43,329 nucleotides of DNA, from assembly GCA_044340025.1 (NCBI GenBank), contig JBIIUJ010000007.1, positions 1 to 43,329 on the forward strand, written 5' to 3'. Shown here piece after piece: positions 40,290-43,329 of the stretch. Below the pieces are notes generated by a model that did no database searches, was not told where the DNA came from, and was given only the letters and a program-made list of their open reading frames with translations. The stretch is from JBIIUJ01 sp044340025 (lineage in GTDB: Bacteria; Pseudomonadota; Alphaproteobacteria; Caulobacterales; Aquidulcibacteraceae). The translations under genes were made by a program, and so were the position numbers. Each line of letters begins with the position of its first letter. Position 1 is the stretch's first letter.

Positions 40290-41408
40290 ATGCAGTCCAG
40301 TCGTCGCACTCTTCTCGCCACCGGCCTCGCCGCCGCCATCGTTTCGCCTGTCCGAGCCCAGGAGAACGGTCCGCGTTACTCCGCCATGGCGCTCCAGTTG
40401 GAGTGCGACGCCGTCAATCAGGACAGGGAGCCCGCCGCGGCGCGCGCGCGCATGATGCGCGCAATCGACCGGATCGGGCGTCAGGTTGGCGCCAGCATCG
40501 GCTTTGTGCGCACTTTCAACGGCACGGACGTGCGCCTTGTCGTCCTGCCGGAGTATTTCCTGACCGGCTTTCCGCTCGGCGAGACCCGACAGGAATGGAA
40601 GGCCAAAGCCTCCATCGATATCGATGGCGCGGAATATGGCGCCCTCGGCGCGATCGCGAAGGCGCGCAACATCTTCCTCGCGGGCAACGCCTACGAGAAT
40701 GACCCCGCCTTCCCGGAGCTCTATTTCCAGGCCAATTTCGTGATCGGACCCAGCGGCGCGGTGGTGCTGCGCTATCGCCGGCTGATCTCGCTGTTCACGC
40801 CCTCGCCCTATGATGTCTGGGACGCCTACCTGAAGGCCTATGGCGAAGACGCGATCTTCCCCGTGGCCGATACCGAGATCGGCAAGCTCGCCACCATCGC
40901 GTCGGAAGAAATCCTCTATCCCGAGATCGCGCGCATGCATGCGCTGAAGGGGGCCGAGGTGCTGATCCATCCCACCAGCGAGGTCGGGTCGCCCGATCTC
41001 ACCCAGAAGGACATCGCCAAGCGCGCCCGCGCGATCGAGAGCATGGCCTATGTCGTGAGCGCCAATTCGGCCGGCGTCGTCGGCTATCCGATCCCGGCGG
41101 CGTCCACCGATGCGATGAGCAAGGTGGTGGACTACAATGGCAAGGTGATGGCGGTGGCCGGCGAGGGCGAAAGCATGGTGGCCCATGCCGTGATCGATCT
41201 ACCAGCGCTGCGCGCCCATCGCCGCCGCACCGGCATGAGCAACTTCCTCGCCCGCCAGCCCAATCAGCTCTACGCCCGCTTCTATGAGCGCGCCCAGTTC
41301 GCCCCGCCCAACAAGATGGCCGGCGGCCAGATGATGGAGCAGCGTGAGGTGATCGCCCGCCAGCGCGCGCTGATTGACCGGATGGTGGCCGATGGGGTGA
41401 TCAAATAG
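40290..41408 (+). CDS. Tat-exported nitrilase-superfamily protein, probably inactive
   Basis: The 372-residue product has a Tat signal (SSRRTLLATGLAAAIVSPVRA, cut near AQE at residue 23) and a carbon-nitrogen hydrolase domain. The nitrilase triad is Glu-Lys-Cys. Glu88 is kept in VVLPEYF, but the lysine position in LRYRRL is Arg164, and the nucleophile position in GKLATIASEEILYPE, which aligns with GKxxxxICxDxxFPE, is Ser205. So catalysis by the usual route is unlikely. The C-terminus (PNKMAGGQMMEQREVIARQR) is an extension. It lies 31 bases after the YjbR-type gene. Confidence 0.8.
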   Translation: MQSSRRTLLATGLAAAIVSPVRAQENGPRYSAMALQLECDAVNQDREPAAARARMMRAIDRIGRQVGASIGFVRTFNGTDVRLVVLPEYFLTGFPLGETRQEWKAKASIDIDGAEYGALGAIAKARNIFLAGNAYENDPAFPELYFQANFVIGPSGAVVLRYRRLISLFTPSPYDVWDAYLKAYGEDAIFPVADTEIGKLATIASEEILYPEIARMHALKGAEVLIHPTSEVGSPDLTQKDIAKRARAIESMAYVVSANSAGVVGYPIPAASTDAMSKVVDYNGKVMAVAGEGESMVAHAVIDLPALRAHRRRTGMSNFLARQPNQLYARFYERAQFAPPNKMAGGQMMEQREVIARQRALIDRMVADGVIK

Positions 41409-41492
41409 CCCAGCCCCGCTCCTGCTCTTGCTCTGCTTGCGGCCGCAGCGGCGTGTATTTCCCTGCCCTGACATCGGCCCTATAAGCCCGTC

Positions 41493-42146
41493 ATGCCTGC
41501 CGCCAAGCGTTTCTCCCTGCTTGTTCCGCTCGTTGCCCTGGGCGCGTCTGTGGTGATCGGCCTGGGCGCCCTGACCTATCAGGCGCTGCGCCCCAAGCCC
41601 GTCTCGCCCGCGGCGAGCGGCAGCGATTCCTGCCGGGGCCGGGCTTTCGCCGAGATCGGCGGACCGTTCAGTCTTGTGAACCAGGACGGCGCGCCGGTGA
41701 GCGAGAAGAGCCTGCTGGGCAGGCCGGCGCTGCTCTATTTCGGCTTCACCCACTGCCCGGATATCTGCCCCTATTCGTTGCAGAAGATGGCGGCCGCCCT
41801 CGACCTTGCCGGGCCGAAGGCTGGCGACATCCAGCCGGTTTTCGTCACGCTCGATCCCGAGCGCGACACCCCCGAAGCGCTGCGGTCCTATGTGGCGTCA
41901 TCGGGCTTTGCGCCGGGACTTCAGGGTTTCACCGGCACGCCTGCGCAAATTGACGCAGCAGCGAAGGCCTTCCGCGTCGGTTACCGTAAGGTCAGCCCAG
42001 AGGGCTCCGCTTCTTATCTGATCGACCATACGTCAATATTCTATCTGCTTGATTCCAAAGGACAACTGGCGACATTTTTCAGCCATGACGCCCAGCCGGA
42101 CGCCATGGGTCGCTGCCTTGCGGACCTCCTGGCGGATGGGCTGTAA
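41493..42146 (+). CDS. Sco1/SenC copper chaperone
   Basis: This membrane-anchored thioredoxin-like protein carries copper to the CuA site of cytochrome c oxidase or acts in redox control. The 217-residue product has an N-terminal membrane anchor (residues 8-30), the copper ligands CPDIC with Cys88 and Cys92, and the third ligand His179 in YLIDHTSIFYLLD. No cox gene is adjacent in the window. A TATAAG-like box lies at 41481-41486, just before the start. Confidence 0.93.
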   Translation: MPAAKRFSLLVPLVALGASVVIGLGALTYQALRPKPVSPAASGSDSCRGRAFAEIGGPFSLVNQDGAPVSEKSLLGRPALLYFGFTHCPDICPYSLQKMAAALDLAGPKAGDIQPVFVTLDPERDTPEALRSYVASSGFAPGLQGFTGTPAQIDAAAKAFRVGYRKVSPEGSASYLIDHTSIFYLLDSKGQLATFFSHDAQPDAMGRCLADLLADGL

Positions 42147-42247
42147 CCATTATTTGACGCCTCAAACGGGATTGTTACCTCGAGCAGGGGACTGTTGTCC
42201 GACGTTTTGGCGTCTCGCCAGACCGCGTATCGCGCAATAGTCTTCCA

Positions 42248-42280
42248 ATTGTGCGCTGCACAATGCATGTTGCGCTGCGG
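42248..42280 (+). promoter_or_regulatory. TGC-rich palindrome upstream of the PHB depolymerase gene (PhaR-like)
   Basis: ATTGTGC-GCT-GCACAAT (42248-42264) is a perfect inverted repeat, followed by TGTTGCGCTGCGG (42268-42280), which overlaps the ribosome binding site. The second half nearly matches the TGTTGCGCCGCAACA site before the phasin-like gene at 23813-23827. A -35-like TTGACG lies at 42154. PhaR control is inferred. Confidence 0.5.
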
Positions 42281-42291
42281 GAGGTGCTGGC

Positions 42292-43329
42292 GTGCTGTAC
42301 CATTGGGTTGAACTGAGCCGCGCTGCGATCACGCCATGGCGGGCTGCTGCAAGTTTCCAGCGGGAGGCGTTGCGCTCGCCCTTCAACCCGCTGGCCTATA
42401 CGCCGGCCGCCCGCGCCCTGGCCGCCGCTGGCGATGTTTTTGAAGCGGTCACCCGCCGTTATGGCAAGCCGGAATGGGGCCTGCCGCAGACGATGGTGCG
42501 CGGCGTGCCCACGCGCGTGACCCCGAAAGTGGTCTGGAGCGCGCCCTGGTGCCAGTTGGTCCGGTTCGAGAAGGATCGCGACACGCTGGTGGCGGCGCAT
42601 CCGAAAGGTCACGTGGAGCCGCGCGTCCTGATCGCGGCGCCGCTCTCGGGCCACTACGCCACCCTTCTGCGCGGCACTGTGGAAGCCTTCCTGCCCGATC
42701 ATGACGTCTACATCACCGATTGGATCGATGCGCGCATGGTCCCGATTGTGGACGGCCGGTTCGACCTCGACGACTACATCGATTATGTGCGCGCCATGCT
42801 CGGCGAGGTGGGGCCCCGCGCCAATGTGGTGGCGGTATGCCAGCCTGGTCCGCCGGTTCTGGCCGCCATCAGCCTGATGGCGGAGGACCAGGATCCCAAT
42901 CTGCCGGCGACGATGGCGTTCATGGGCTCGCCCATCGATGCCCGCCGCTCGCCCACCACGCCGAACAAGCTCGCCGAGGAGCGGCCGTTCGGCTGGTTTG
43001 AAAAGAACATGATCCACACCGTGCCCTTCCCGTATCCGGGCATGTTCCGGCGCGTCTATCCGGGCTTCGTGCAGCTGGCGTCCTTCATGAACATGAATTG
43101 GGAACGCCACGTCGATGCGCACTGGTCGTTCTTCAATCATCTCGTCGGCGGCGACGGTGATAACGCGCAGAAGCACCGCGAATTCTATGACGAGTATCTC
43201 TCGGTGCTCGATCTCTCGGAGGAATTCTATCTCCAGACGATCCAGAAGGTGTTTCAGGAGCACCATCTGCCGCGCGGAATCCTCAATCATCGCGGCCGGA
43301 TCGTGAATCCCTCAGCGATCAGCACCGTC
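42292..43329 (+). CDS. phaZ: Intracellular polyhydroxyalkanoate depolymerase (5' part)
   Basis: The first 346 codons of an intracellular PHB depolymerase that breaks stored polyester; the gene runs off the window. The product begins MLYHWVELSRAAITPWRAAA and has WSAPWCQLVRFEK, LIAAPLSGHYATLLRGTVEA, FLPDHDVYITDWIDARMVPI and the nucleophile in VVAVCQPGPPVLAAI, Cys183, which matches the position of the catalytic cysteine in Ralstonia eutropha PhaZ1. GTG 42292 is the start because GGGAGG (42279-42284) lies seven bases upstream. It links with the phasin-like gene at 23061 through similar upstream repeats. Confidence 0.9.
   Translation, partial: MLYHWVELSRAAITPWRAAASFQREALRSPFNPLAYTPAARALAAAGDVFEAVTRRYGKPEWGLPQTMVRGVPTRVTPKVVWSAPWCQLVRFEKDRDTLVAAHPKGHVEPRVLIAAPLSGHYATLLRGTVEAFLPDHDVYITDWIDARMVPIVDGRFDLDDYIDYVRAMLGEVGPRANVVAVCQPGPPVLAAISLMAEDQDPNLPATMAFMGSPIDARRSPTTPNKLAEERPFGWFEKNMIHTVPFPYPGMFRRVYPGFVQLASFMNMNWERHVDAHWSFFNHLVGGDGDNAQKHREFYDEYLSVLDLSEEFYLQTIQKVFQEHHLPRGILNHRGRIVNPSAISTV

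Noticed and set aside
1..43329. tRNA genes, CRISPR arrays, insertion sequences, prophage or attachment sites
   Set aside because: None was recognised by reading; no transposase, integrase or spaced direct repeats were seen. A tRNA scan would confirm.

Overview
The window is a gene-dense stretch of chromosome, roughly two thirds G+C, from an alphaproteobacterium. The order rpsB-tsf-pyrH-frr-uppS-cdsA-dxr-rseP-bamA-skp-lpxD-fabZ-lpxA-lpxI-lpxB, the use of LpxI, the trmL/petABC neighbourhood and several CtrA-like boxes (TTAA-N7-TTAA type) fit Alphaproteobacteria. A dimorphic marine or Caulobacterales/Hyphomonadales-like lineage is my guess only. No tRNA, rRNA, CRISPR array, insertion sequence or phage gene was recognised, and no stretch over 300 bases lacks a gene.

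Region 1 (156-15047, all plus strand) is a long housekeeping run: ribosomal protein S2, EF-Ts, UMP kinase, ribosome recycling factor, undecaprenyl-PP synthase, CDP-diglyceride synthase, DXP reductoisomerase, RseP protease, BamA, a Skp-like chaperone and lipid A steps LpxD, LpxA, LpxI and LpxB with FabZ. It couples translation factors to envelope building. A terminator-like hairpin carrying the frr stop codon in its loop separates the translation half from the envelope half.

Region 2 (15029-18393) holds the tRNA methylase TrmL on the minus strand, then the cytochrome bc1 operon petA-petB-petC, closed by a strong terminator.

Region 3 (18411-20337, plus) carries a GrpB/UPF0157 protein, MTA phosphorylase and a small chorismate mutase. 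Region 4 (20295-26402, minus) is accessory: a single-domain Hpt protein, an NnrU-like membrane protein, an isocitrate lyase/PEP mutase family enzyme, a protein resembling plant fibrillins (PAP), a phasin-like protein with a helix-hairpin-helix end, MoaE, a Baeyer-Villiger-type flavin monooxygenase and an unassigned small protein.

Region 5 (26513-33357) has dapB and rarD (plus), hslVU and a membrane EAL protein with a degenerate GGDEF domain (minus), then hisB-hisH (plus) without the rest of the his operon. Region 6 (33366-36590) is a polysaccharide export block: a degenerate BY-kinase-like protein and a Wzz/GumC-type protein on the minus strand, diverging from a Wza-type lipoprotein, plus a short Sel1 protein.

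Region 7 (36832-43329, plus) contains a small unknown gene overlapping a Sua5/TsaC gene, a coupled trio (FAD-linked oxidase, NTF2-like, YjbR/MmcQ), a Tat-exported nitrilase homologue lacking two catalytic residues, a Sco1/SenC protein, and the first 346 codons of an intracellular PHB depolymerase cut by the window edge. The points most worth a second look are the nitrilase pseudoenzyme, the similar TGC-rich palindromes before the phasin-like gene and the PHB depolymerase, the fibrillin-like neighbour of the phasin-like gene, and the BY-kinase-like protein without a Walker A lysine.
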